This document shows, one piece after another, positions 36,826-44,862 of a stretch of 64,000 nucleotides of DNA. The position numbers were made by a program, and so were the translations under genes. The notes under the pieces are model-generated. The model saw only the letters and a program-made list of their open reading frames with translations. It made no database searches and had not been told where the DNA came from. Origin of the DNA: Dietzia sp. ANT_WB102 (GTDB lineage Bacteria > Actinomycetota > Actinomycetes > Mycobacteriales > Mycobacteriaceae); contig NZ_VOBA01000003.1 in assembly GCF_008369165.1 (NCBI RefSeq), positions 89,146 to 153,145 on the forward strand, given 5' to 3'. How positions within the stretch are numbered: the first letter of the stretch is position 1; each line of letters starts with the position of its first letter.

Positions 36826-38286
36826 TCAGCCCAGGAACTTGGTCCGCAAACGCATCACATTGAAGTACATCGAGGCCTGCTTTTTCTTGTCGGGCCCGAA
36901 CGGCGGGACCATGAATTCGGCCGCTGAGTAGTTGAACGAGTGCAGCGCTACCGCACGCTCGTGGGTGAACGTCCGGAAGCCGTAGTAGCCGTGGTAGGAG
37001 CCCATCCCCGAGTTTCCGACGCCGCCGAACGGGATCGCCGAGGAGACCATCCCGATCCCGAAGTCGTTGCCGTAGATGTTGCCGGATCGGGTGCGGTCGG
37101 CCACGGTCTCGAAGCGCTCGTTCTTCTCCCCGTACCAGTAGAGGACCAGCGGGCTCGGGCGGGCGCTGACGTACCGGATCGCCTCGTCAATGCTCTTGTA
37201 GCCGAACACCGTGAGAACCGGACCGAAGACCTCGTCGGAATCGATGTCCATGTCTGGGGTGACACCGGTGAGCACAGTTGGTGCGATCTTGCGGGACACC
37301 GGATCCGGGAGCTTCTCCCCTGCCGGCGCGGCCTCGTACTTGGTCGCGCCCTGTGCAACCGCATCCTCCACCAGGCCGACGATCCGCTCGTAGTTGGAGG
37401 TGTTGACGGTGGCCGTGTAGTCGGGGTTGCCCACGATGGCGGGCAGCGAGGTGCGCCACTGGTCCAGCACTGTCTCGCGGAAGGTCTCGACCGAGTCCTC
37501 GGGGACAAAAACGTAGTCCGGGCACATGCAAACCTGGCCGCCGTTGACCAACCGGGAGGACGCAATGTTGCGCGCCGCACGGTCGATGTCGGCGCTGCTG
37601 TCCACGATGACGGGGTTCTTGCCGCCGAGCTCGAGCGTGACGGGGGTGAGATGTTCGGCCGCGTCCTTGGCGATGGACTTGCCGACGCCGGGCGAGCCGG
37701 TGAAAAACAGGTGGTCGTAGGCGAGCTTGGAGAAGTCGGCACCGCGGCCGTGCTCAGGTCCGGCGATGGCGAGTTCGTCCACCGCAAAGTATTTCGGCGC
37801 CAGCCGGCACAGCACCTCGGTGGTGCGGGCGGTGACCGAGGACGGGCGGATCATCACCCGGTTGCCGGCCGCGAGCGCGGACCCAGCGGGCACGATTGTG
37901 AGGTAGAGCGGAAAGTTCCAGGGCCCGATGATCCCCACGACACCCTTCGGATCGTGTCGAACCTGCTGGTGGAACCCCACCCGGTCCAGTGCACGCGAGA
38001 TGCGCGTGGGCTTCATCCACTTCTTGACGTGGGAGCGCTGATGGTCGAGGTCCGGGATGGAGGAGGCGATGTCCGTGAGGAGGGACAGGGTCTCGGGACG
38101 TGAGCCGTAGTCCTCCCGCATCGCCTCGGTGAGCTCGGCGGCATTGTCCAGGACGAGTCTCTTGAGCCGGGAGATGCGATCGCGGCGGACCTTGGCGCTC
38201 GGCTGCGGGTCCGCGAGGAACGCTTGCTGTTGCCGTTCAAGAATTTGATCGAGCGTGAGGTCACGTGCGGTGGGGGTGGTGGCCAT
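36826..38286 (-). CDS. Aldehyde dehydrogenase under KstR-type site
   Basis: 486 aa from the ATG at 38286 (MATTPTARDLTL). ALDH superfamily, closest in layout to class-3/coniferyl-aldehyde enzymes: IGPWNFPLYLTIVPAGSALA, FFTGSPGVGKSI, LELGGKNPVIVD with the base Glu, and GGQVCMCPDYVFV with the nucleophile cysteine. The C-terminus, YSAAEFMVPPFGPDKKKQ, is longer than usual. Its promoter overlaps a KstR-like operator, so it is likely steroid-induced; oxidation of a C26 sterol aldehyde made by Cyp125 would fit, but the substrate is not shown. Confidence 0.88.
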   Translation of the reverse strand: MATTPTARDLTLDQILERQQQAFLADPQPSAKVRRDRISRLKRLVLDNAAELTEAMREDYGSRPETLSLLTDIASSIPDLDHQRSHVKKWMKPTRISRALDRVGFHQQVRHDPKGVVGIIGPWNFPLYLTIVPAGSALAAGNRVMIRPSSVTARTTEVLCRLAPKYFAVDELAIAGPEHGRGADFSKLAYDHLFFTGSPGVGKSIAKDAAEHLTPVTLELGGKNPVIVDSSADIDRAARNIASSRLVNGGQVCMCPDYVFVPEDSVETFRETVLDQWRTSLPAIVGNPDYTATVNTSNYERIVGLVEDAVAQGATKYEAAPAGEKLPDPVSRKIAPTVLTGVTPDMDIDSDEVFGPVLTVFGYKSIDEAIRYVSARPSPLVLYWYGEKNERFETVADRTRSGNIYGNDFGIGMVSSAIPFGGVGNSGMGSYHGYYGFRTFTHERAVALHSFNYSAAEFMVPPFGPDKKKQASMYFNVMRLRTKFLG

Positions 38287-38296
38287 GCGTCCAGGA

Positions 38297-38310
38297 TAGA
38301 ACGTGTTCTC
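38297..38310. promoter_or_regulatory. KstR-type operator overlapping the aldehyde dehydrogenase promoter
   Basis: TAGAACGTGTTCTC, one mismatch (last base) to the consensus. On the minus strand it reads into TATCCT, a -10-like box 6 nt before the ATG at 38286. Confidence 0.7.
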
Positions 38311-38354
38311 GCGCGGGGCGAGCGGACGAGTCGCACTCAACGAGTTGGCGGCCT

Positions 38355-39107
38355 TCATTCGCCACACGGTGGGGGTCGACGCCGACGGCCCGCCTCCCCG
38401 AGGGGTGACGGGCCGTCGATGAGGTGCGGATTAGCCTCGACCGTTTTCCACGCGTGGACCGGGGGCCTGCGCAGCCGCCCTGCCACTTCGTTCTGCTGGC
38501 TCAGCAGGAGCCCGAGGGCTGGCGGAAGTGGCGGCATGTCAATCTGCGGCAGCGGTATAGCCCCGGTGTTGATGCCGTAGATGATCCCGCCGATCGTCAG
38601 TGCACTGAGACCGAGCGATCCCACGGCCAGGGAGCCGGCGTCACCTCCGCCCAGCGATCCGGACGAGCTGCCCGGGCCCATTGAGCCCGTTTCCCCGCTC
38701 GAACCGAGCGAGCCATTTTCTTCTAACGATCCGCTAGAGGACCCAACGAATCCTTCGATCGACCCCAGAACGCCCGCTCGGAGAGAGCCCGACCCCACGG
38801 ACTCACTGGTCGAACCTGCCACTACCAGCGAACCGGCGACAGAGCCTGCCGGGAAGCCGGGCGAACCGAACAAGTTTCCGATGAAGTCACCGATCGATCC
38901 GAGAACCCCATCGCTGCCTTCGCCGCCGAGCGAGCCTGAGCCGATCGACCCGATTCCACCTGGGACAGCCGTTGCCGTGACGGTCGAAGTGGCAGTCTCC
39001 GTCACTGTCGACGTGGCGGTGCTCGTAACTGGTTTAAGGAGTTCACTCAGGAACCGACGATCAGTGTCCTGTGGTGACATCACGCACAAGCGAACACGGT
39101 GCCCCAC
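38355..39107 (-). pseudogene. Remnant of a GSL-type surface protein
   Basis: The open frame of about 250 codons lacks a signal peptide and begins inside the terminator hairpin of the preceding gene. It holds a Thr-rich stretch (TSTATSTVTETATSTVTATA), a Gly/Ser-rich region (repeated GSLG, GSGS), a hydrophobic segment LSALTIGGIIYGI and the Pro-rich IPLPQIDMPPLPPALGLLL. After that the frame turns basic and meaningless. In another frame the DNA encodes QAPGPRVENGRG then TAA at 38431-38433, very like the end of the intact protein at 62974 (APGPAQPNGRG). So it appears truncated at the front and frameshifted near the end. Confidence 0.6.
38383..38418 (-). terminator. Terminator hairpin after the GSL remnant
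   Basis: CGACGGCCCG/CGGGCCGTCG with an inner CCCC/GGGG pairing, lying just after the ancestral TAA at 38431. Its position supports the shifted frame as the original ending. Confidence 0.55.
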
Positions 39108-39139
39108 CGCGCGAACGCGATGGGGCGATGGGGCACCGT
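39096..39139 (-). terminator. Terminator after Ig-like exported protein gene
   Basis: ACGGTGCCCCA/TGGGGCACCGT, an 11-bp perfect stem with a GC-rich loop, 27 nt after the stop at 39166. Confidence 0.65.
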
Positions 39140-39165
39140 CAGACTGCTGGAGCCGGGAGGCCGGA

Positions 39166-40698
39166 TCAGCCCCCGAGGGAGCTCAGTGAGCCGCTCGACA
39201 TACCGCCCGACTCACCACTGAGGCTGCCGGTGATCGAACCGAGGCTGCCCGAGCCGTCGCCAGGCGTCCCGGGGTCAGTCGGGTCGGTCGGCTCGGTTGT
39301 CGAGGTGATCGTCACCTGGATGGTGCCCTGCGACGGGAGGACCGTGTCGGTTCCCGAGAACTCCGCACGAACGGTGCGCACTCCCTGCATCTCCGGCTTC
39401 CAATCGAGGGTGGCTACACCGTTCTCCCCCACGGAAGCCTCACCGATAAACGTTCCACCGTCGTAGAAACTGACCTTGCCACCGGCCGACGCCGGGTCCA
39501 CGGTGGCCCGCAGCTTGATAGTCTCCCCGAGCTCGGTCATGTCTACCGGAGCGAGGGCGACCGAGGAGGACTCCATATCCGCCGCCTTCGGCGCAACGTT
39601 GACCAACTTACCTTCAGCGACCGACGGCGCAACACCAGAGCGACCACTGAACTCGGCATCGATCGAGCGGCCACCCTCCGTGGCAGGAATCCACTGCGTC
39701 GTGACGACGCCACTAGCGGAAACCTTGACCGAATTAACGACCTGCCCCTGCTCCTTGAACGTCACAGTGCCACCCTCGCCCACCGGCGCCACCGTGGCTG
39801 AAAGCTCCACAGGCACTCCGACCTGGGCAGAAGCCGGCGCGGTGAGGTTCACAGTCGACTCAACTGTTGCAGCAGCGACGGTCACGTCCCTGGACGTGGA
39901 CTTCCCGAAGTGGGTGCCGGTCTGAGCGAACGTGGCAACGACCGTCTTTGTACCCGACGACGACGGGGTCCACTCCGTGGAGGCTTCGCCTCCGGCCACC
40001 TTGCCAGTGAGAGTCTGACCGTCAACCGCGAAACTAATCGTCGAACCTTCAGGAGCGTCGGTCTCGACCTTGAGCGTGCTGGACTTGCCCACCGTGGGGG
40101 ATGCGGGGGTCGCGAGGAAGAGCTTGGACACCGCGGCGCGATTGACGGTGATCGTGGGGCCCATGGTCAGCGAATCGGACTCATTGTCTTTGAGTGTGCC
40201 GTTCCACGACATGCCACCTGATGCAAGCTGGCCTGCGTCACAGTTCACCACATACTGCGCTTCCAACTCCAGTGGATCGGACACCGGCACGTTGAAGTGG
40301 GCGCGGATCGCGGTGGAAGTAGGTGCCGCGAACTCGCGTGGCTTCGTGCTCGGGCTTTCCCAATTTCCGCCCAGTGCCTTCCATCGAGCAGTGCCGTCAA
40401 CGTAGTTCATACACGCCGGGGTTGTGTCCTGGATCCAGTAGTGGGTATTCCCAATCCACAAACCATTACTGTCGATGATCTTCGATGTAACAGTGACCGT
40501 GTCGCCGTGGGTGACAACTTTCTGGCTGACAGTCCTTTCATACTCCAGGCTTTGAGTATTGAGCTTATTTTGATATCGGCCTGGCATAGTGATCGACTCC
40601 GCACTCGCCGTACCGGCACCTACGACCGCCAGGGCTGCCCCCGCCATCGCCGTCGCGCTCGCCACAGCGAGCGTGCGGCGGATCGTTGCTTGCCTCAT
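39166..40698 (-). CDS. Exported Ig-like repeat surface protein
   Basis: 510 aa from the ATG at 40698 (GGGGAG upstream); the upstream part of the open frame is rejected. Residues 1-33 are a signal peptide ending AGTASA. An N-terminal beta-rich domain with a Cys pair follows (TPACMNYVDG and YVVNCDAGQL). Then come three tandem bacterial Ig-like domains, each with a TLKV/ELSA/KLRA strand, an FxxxGQT/FKEQGQV/FYDGGTF turn and a closing W-T/D-P followed by strand (WTPSSSGTKTVVATF, WIPATEGGRSIDAEF, WKPEMQGVRTVRAEF). The tail is Thr/Pro then GSL-rich, ending GSLSSLGG. No LPXTG or transmembrane anchor. Adhesin-like; ligand unknown. Confidence 0.85.
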   Translation of the reverse strand: MRQATIRRTLAVASATAMAGAALAVVGAGTASAESITMPGRYQNKLNTQSLEYERTVSQKVVTHGDTVTVTSKIIDSNGLWIGNTHYWIQDTTPACMNYVDGTARWKALGGNWESPSTKPREFAAPTSTAIRAHFNVPVSDPLELEAQYVVNCDAGQLASGGMSWNGTLKDNESDSLTMGPTITVNRAAVSKLFLATPASPTVGKSSTLKVETDAPEGSTISFAVDGQTLTGKVAGGEASTEWTPSSSGTKTVVATFAQTGTHFGKSTSRDVTVAAATVESTVNLTAPASAQVGVPVELSATVAPVGEGGTVTFKEQGQVVNSVKVSASGVVTTQWIPATEGGRSIDAEFSGRSGVAPSVAEGKLVNVAPKAADMESSSVALAPVDMTELGETIKLRATVDPASAGGKVSFYDGGTFIGEASVGENGVATLDWKPEMQGVRTVRAEFSGTDTVLPSQGTIQVTITSTTEPTDPTDPGTPGDGSGSLGSITGSLSGESGGMSSGSLSSLGG

Positions 40699-41121
40699 TA
40701 AAACTCCCCTATTCCAGCACATCCGGCGCGAATAGTGCCCGGCCATAGGAGACAAGACACGCGCAATGTGACGCATACAACTATAGCGGCCACATAACGA
40801 AATGGAAACTTTATTGAACAAGCTTCCAATTGGCCCCCGAAGCATCGCCGAGCCGTAGCAGTCCCCGGATACACATTGGCGCGACGAGTCTCATCTGAGC
40901 GATGACCTAACAGTCACGCTCTCACCAGTCACTCTCCCTCAAGTCTTGGAGTGCACTCGTAGCCATCCTGTCCAGCAGGTTGCCGCACGGGACCAGCAGG
41001 TCTGCTCAGCGTCGATTAAGCGGGCTCGCGAAGGTCAACTGACCCAGTAGAGCCGGGGCATCTACTCGCGCGGATGTCTCGATCGATCGCAAGGACGCTT
41101 CTTGCGTAACAAAATGCCAGA
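40699..41121. other. Intergenic, AT-richer, upstream of the Ig-like protein
   Basis: No convincing gene on either strand. It is visibly less GC-rich than the rest, particularly 40720-40830, and holds the probable promoter of the Ig-like gene near 40780-40808. The part 40830-41120 shows nothing recognisable. Confidence 0.5.
40780..40808 (-). promoter_or_regulatory. Predicted promoter of the Ig-like surface gene
   Basis: On the minus strand TTTCCA and TATAGT are separated by 17 nt; the -10 is a good match. The implied leader is about 75 nt. Predicted by eye. Confidence 0.4.
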
Positions 41122-41151
41122 ACCCGCTGACCACAATGTTGATCAGCGGGT
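41122..41151 (-). terminator. Terminator after exported protein gene
   Basis: ACCCGCTGA/TCAGCGGGT with a 12-nt loop, followed on the minus strand by TCTGGCATTTTG. It lies 30 nt after the stop at 41181. Confidence 0.6.
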
Positions 41152-41180
41152 CCGGACCTCGATCAGACCCCTTTAAAAGC

Positions 41181-41909
41181 TCAGCTAAGGCCGATGAGCT
41201 TACCGAGGTTAATCTGGTTGATGATGTCGGCAATGAAGCCGGACGGATCGGACGAGATCTGCGACCCCGTCGAGCCACCGTCTGCCGAGCCGGTAGCCGA
41301 ACCGAGGCCAGCTCTCTCCAGCGATCCGGTCACCGTCTCCACGGGATTCTTCTCACGGACCTTAATGCAGACGCCCATATCGTCGCGCTCGGTATCCGGC
41401 TCCAATCCGCTGTACCCAACCACCATCCCACTTGGCACATTGAGCAGGGTTCCGGGCTTCGCGTCCTCCGCGACCTTGTAAGTGAAGACAGCGGTGACGT
41501 ATCCGTTCGTCATGGCCCAGCCGACACCGGCGGTGTTCCGAACAGTCGCACGAGTCGGTGAGTCAGCCGTCACCTGCACGGGGTGCGTCTGATGCTTTCC
41601 ATTGATATGCCACGCCTCGACCGTCGCACTTTGAATCTGCAGTTCTTCCGGATGAATATCCGTGATCTTCTTCGTGCCGAAGGCCGTAAGTCCCGCGGTC
41701 AGCTTGATTTCCGTCTTCACCGTGCCACCCGGCGCGACTTCAGCATCAAAAAACTTCTTGTTGTAGGTCCACGTGCCGTCAGTGAAAGACCCAGTCTGGG
41801 TACATTCCTCGGCAGCCTGCGCGATGGCCGCCGGCGCAACGACTCCAAGTCCGGTTGCAGTGAGGGCGGCAGTAGCCGCGAGCGCGCCAATACGACGAAC
41901 AGTCTTCAA
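41181..41909 (-). CDS. Exported protein with GSL-like C-terminus
   Basis: 242 aa from a TTG at 41909, chosen because AAGGGAG lies just upstream and the product begins with a textbook signal peptide (KTVRRIGALAATAAL through APAAIAQA). An ATG at 41996 would add 29 residues before it. The mature part is beta-rich, with Cys at ECTQTG and MGVCIKV, GTWTYNKKFFDAEVAPGG and VKTEIKLTAGLTAFGTKKITDI segments, resembling the opening domain of the Ig-like neighbour. The tail contains GSLERAGLGSATGSADGGSTGS, then a short hydrophobic end. Unknown function. Confidence 0.7.
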   Translation of the reverse strand: MKTVRRIGALAATAALTATGLGVVAPAAIAQAAEECTQTGSFTDGTWTYNKKFFDAEVAPGGTVKTEIKLTAGLTAFGTKKITDIHPEELQIQSATVEAWHINGKHQTHPVQVTADSPTRATVRNTAGVGWAMTNGYVTAVFTYKVAEDAKPGTLLNVPSGMVVGYSGLEPDTERDDMGVCIKVREKNPVETVTGSLERAGLGSATGSADGGSTGSQISSDPSGFIADIINQINLGKLIGLS

Positions 41910-42023
41910 AGTGACTCCCTTGGGGAAGATGGGGCGCTGCCGCACCGGCACCTCAAGTGCGCTTGCGTCGATTTCCTGCGCCGTGACTTTCGTCATCAGA
42001 TTAGCACCTGAACGACGGCTAAG

Positions 42024-42053
42024 TGAAACATGTTCCACCAAACGTAACGTTTG
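42024..42053. promoter_or_regulatory. KstR-like match next to a second palindrome
   Basis: TGAAACATGTTCCA at 42024-42037 fits TnnAACnnGTTnnA at all fixed positions. It is followed by CAAACGTAACGTTTG (42039-42053), a 15-bp palindrome with 6-bp arms. They lie between the fadD stop and the exported-protein gene, about 115 nt from its start. Whether either is a true operator is unclear. Confidence 0.4.
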
Positions 42054-42060
42054 AGTCGAC

Positions 42061-43656
42061 CTACGCCCAGTACGGCTCCTTAAGCGTCCGCTTGACCAAT
42101 TTGCCGTTGGCCTGGCGGGGCAGCTCCTCCACCACGTCGATCGAGCGCGGCATCTTGAACTTGGCCAACCGCCCTCCTAGGTCGTCGAGGATCTGCGTCT
42201 TGAGCTCGTCGGACTCGGTGTAGCCCTCTGCCAGCTCGACGACTGCCTTGACCTCCTCGCCCCAGTCGGGGTGCGGGATCCCGAACACCGCCGCGTCGCG
42301 CACAGCCGGGTGGCGGGTCATCTCGGACTCGATCTCGGCCGGGTAGATATTCACGCCGCCGGAGATGATCATGTCGTTCTTGCGGTCACACAGGAACAGG
42401 TAGCCGTCGGAGTCGACGTATCCGATGTCGCCCATCGTGAACAACGAGCCGACATAGGTCTTGGCCGTTTTCTCCGCGTCCTGGTGGTACTCGAACTGGG
42501 ATCCGTGCATCTGTAGATACACGTTGCCGGTCTCGCCGACGGGCACCTCCTCGCCGTCGTCGTCGAGGATCTTGAGCGTGGTTGTCTTCCACGGCCGCCC
42601 CACGCTGCCCGGCTTGCGCAGCCACTCCTCACCGGTGATCGTGCAGCCGCCACCCTCGGTGCCGGCGTAATACTCGGTAAGCACCGGCCCCCACCAGTCG
42701 AGCATCGCCTGCTTGACGTGCTGCGGACACGGGGCAGCGCCGTGGACGATCGTGCGCAGGCTCGACACGTCGTACTTCGCGCGCACATCCTCGGGCAACT
42801 CCAGCAACCGCGAGAACTGGGTGGGCACCATGTGTGACTGCGTCACGCCGTGGGCATCAATGAGTCGCAGCATCTCCTCGGGTGACCACTTGTCCATGAG
42901 CACTACCGTCTGCCCCAAGTGCAACGAGATGGCGACAAAGTTGAGCACCGCCGTGTGGTACAGCGGCGAGCCGCAGATGTGGACATTGTCCGAACCCTCG
43001 ATACCGAAGCCGGCGAAGAAATAGTAGTTGGGCACGGTGATCTGGTCGGGGCTCGCGCCGGTGAGCGGACGGCGCACGCCCTTGGGCCGGCCGGTGGTGC
43101 CCGACGTGTAGAGCATGGGGGCGCCCAGGGTTCGCGGCGACGGCAAGGGGTCCTCCCCCACCATCGGTGCAGTGAGCTCGGCCAGCGGCCTGAACCCCGG
43201 CACGTCCCCGATCGCAAAACACCGCGCCGAGTCGAGACCGGCCTCGGCCGCGGCAGCCGTGGCGACGTCGGCGAACCGCTCGTCGGCCACGAACACCGTC
43301 GAGCCCGAGTTCTCGATGATGTACGCCACCTCCGGACCGGTGAGATGCCAGTTCGCGGGAGCGGTGTACACGCCGATCTCCAACGCAGCGAAGTACACCT
43401 CAAGGAAGCCGATCCCGTTGGGCGCCAGCAACACGATCCCGTCGCCGGCCCCCAGACCGAGCTCACGCAAGCCCCGGGCGCGGCTGTGCGCAGCGTCCAC
43501 GAGCTCGCCGAAACTCACCTCGCGGCCCGAGTCCTCGATCACCGCGACACGGTCCGGATCGGCCTGGGCTATCCGGTAGACACTGGTGACGTGCTGCCCC
43601 GTGCGGGGATCGAGGACTCCGGCGTCGGCGGGCACGGTCGGCGTGGGTGAACTCAT
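42061..43656 (-). CDS. Steroid-type acyl-CoA synthetase (FadD17-like)
   Basis: 531 aa from the ATG at 43656, which sits 7 nt after a TAACAT box; a start 3 codons earlier would lie inside that promoter. AMP-forming ligase with LYTSGTTGRPKGVRRP, EYYAGTEGGGCTITGEEWL, and YLFLCDRKNDMIISGGVNIYPAEIESEM, the lysine being in RQANGKLVKRTL. Related actinobacterial genes activate steroid side-chain acids; FadD17 occupies a comparable place near fadE26-fadE27 in M. tuberculosis, but orthology is not certain. A perfect KstR consensus site covers its promoter. Confidence 0.85.
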   Translation of the reverse strand: MSSPTPTVPADAGVLDPRTGQHVTSVYRIAQADPDRVAVIEDSGREVSFGELVDAAHSRARGLRELGLGAGDGIVLLAPNGIGFLEVYFAALEIGVYTAPANWHLTGPEVAYIIENSGSTVFVADERFADVATAAAAEAGLDSARCFAIGDVPGFRPLAELTAPMVGEDPLPSPRTLGAPMLYTSGTTGRPKGVRRPLTGASPDQITVPNYYFFAGFGIEGSDNVHICGSPLYHTAVLNFVAISLHLGQTVVLMDKWSPEEMLRLIDAHGVTQSHMVPTQFSRLLELPEDVRAKYDVSSLRTIVHGAAPCPQHVKQAMLDWWGPVLTEYYAGTEGGGCTITGEEWLRKPGSVGRPWKTTTLKILDDDGEEVPVGETGNVYLQMHGSQFEYHQDAEKTAKTYVGSLFTMGDIGYVDSDGYLFLCDRKNDMIISGGVNIYPAEIESEMTRHPAVRDAAVFGIPHPDWGEEVKAVVELAEGYTESDELKTQILDDLGGRLAKFKMPRSIDVVEELPRQANGKLVKRTLKEPYWA

Positions 43657-43667
43657 GACAGCCATGT

Positions 43668-43681
43668 TAGAACCTGTTCTA
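43668..43681. promoter_or_regulatory. KstR operator overlapping fadD promoter
   Basis: TAGAACCTGTTCTA, a perfect match to TnnAACnnGTTnnA and fully palindromic. On the minus strand its last TA begins the -10 box TAACAT, 7 nt before the fadD ATG at 43656. Confidence 0.85.
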
Positions 43682-43737
43682 CTGCGCCGTCAGGGGTTCG
43701 CCTAGCGCCCCCGCGCCGACCGGGCCGCCCCTCGCCC

Positions 43738-44778
43738 CTAGTCGAGCAGCCGCCCAATCGCCTCGATCTCCTCGACCGACCCGGCCGTCACCACCAGCAT
43801 CGTGATGCCGGCGGCCTCCCACTCGGCAATCTGCTCACGCACCGACGCCTCGTCACCGATGATCGCCGTGGCCTCCACCATCTCGTCCGGCACCGCGGCG
43901 GCGGCCTCGTCCTTGCGTCCGGTCCGGAACAGTTCAGTGATGCGGTCAACGTCCTCGCCGAACCCCATCCGACGGAACGCCTCGGCATGGAAGTTCTTCT
44001 CCTCCGCGCCCATACCACCGGCGTACAGGGCGGTGAACGGCTTGTACGCGTCGATCACGCTGCGGCGGTCGTCAGTGATGTGCAACTGGCACAGGAACGC
44101 CACCTCGAAATCCTCGCGGGTGCGCCGCGCGCCAGGCCGGGCAAAGCCCTCGTCGAGCCACGAGTTGAACTCGTCGGCCGTGCGCGGGGAGGCCAGGAAG
44201 CCCAGCCAGCCGTCGGCGATCTCGGCCGCCAGCGCCACGTTCTTCGGCCCCTCGGCGCCCAACCAGATGGGCACATCAGCGCGCAGCGGGTGGACGATCG
44301 ACTTCAGCGGCTTACCTAACCCGGAGGCGTCCGAGCCCTGGTACGGCAGCGCGTAGGCGGGCCCATCCGAGGTCACCGGTCCCTCGCGGCGCAACACCTG
44401 ACGGATGATGTCGATGTACTCGCGGGTGCGCGCCAGCGGCTTGGAGAACGGCTGCCCGTACCAGCCCTCCACGACCTGCGGACCCGAGACCCCCAGCCCC
44501 AGACAGAAGCGACCACCGGACAGGTGGTCCAGGGTCATCGTGTGCATCGCCGTGGCCGTGGGTGTGCGCGCCGAGAGCTGCACTACCGCGGTGGACAGGC
44601 GGATACGCTCCGTGAGCGACCCGTACCAGGCCAGCGGGGTGAACGCATCCGAACCCCAGGCCTCCGCGGTGAAGACGGTGTCAAAGCCCGCCTTGTCCGC
44701 TGCCACCACGAGGTCGGCGTGATTGGTGGGCGGCTGCGCGCCCCAGTATCCGAGCTGCAACGCGAATTTCATATCCAT
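43738..44778 (-). CDS. F420-type LLM oxidoreductase (Rv3520c-like)
   Basis: 346 aa from the ATG at 44778; the ATG at 44772 is also possible. Luciferase-like TIM barrel: MKFALQLGYWGAQPP, DTVFTAEAWGSDAFTPLAWYG, LGLGVSGPQVVEGWYGQPF, and VPIWLGAEGPKNVALAAEIADGWLG. F420-dependent members use reduced or oxidised F420 as hydride carrier. Rv3520c lies in the same place beside Rv3521-ltp4-ltp3 and is in the KstR regulon. The reaction is unknown; a role in redox chemistry of the side chain is likely. Confidence 0.85.
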   Translation of the reverse strand: MDMKFALQLGYWGAQPPTNHADLVVAADKAGFDTVFTAEAWGSDAFTPLAWYGSLTERIRLSTAVVQLSARTPTATAMHTMTLDHLSGGRFCLGLGVSGPQVVEGWYGQPFSKPLARTREYIDIIRQVLRREGPVTSDGPAYALPYQGSDASGLGKPLKSIVHPLRADVPIWLGAEGPKNVALAAEIADGWLGFLASPRTADEFNSWLDEGFARPGARRTREDFEVAFLCQLHITDDRRSVIDAYKPFTALYAGGMGAEEKNFHAEAFRRMGFGEDVDRITELFRTGRKDEAAAAVPDEMVEATAIIGDEASVREQIAEWEAAGITMLVVTAGSVEEIEAIGRLLD

Positions 44779-44839
44779 ATTGTGACCCACGTCGCTGCGG
44801 CAACGTGACCCCGGCCACCGGAAATCACACGCAGACAAG

Positions 44840-44853
44840 TGGAACGTGTTCTA
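44840..44853. promoter_or_regulatory. KstR operator before the DUF35-ltp4-ltp3 operon
   Basis: TGGAACGTGTTCTA matches TnnAACnnGTTnnA at all fixed positions. It lies 9 nt before the GTG at 44863 and 61 nt from the divergent F420 gene, and can serve both. Confidence 0.82.
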
Positions 44854-44862
44854 CTCGTGGGT

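Noticed and set aside
41006..41180. Minus-strand ORF running past the exported protein stop
   Set aside because: It reads through the terminator hairpin in another frame and has no recognisable content.
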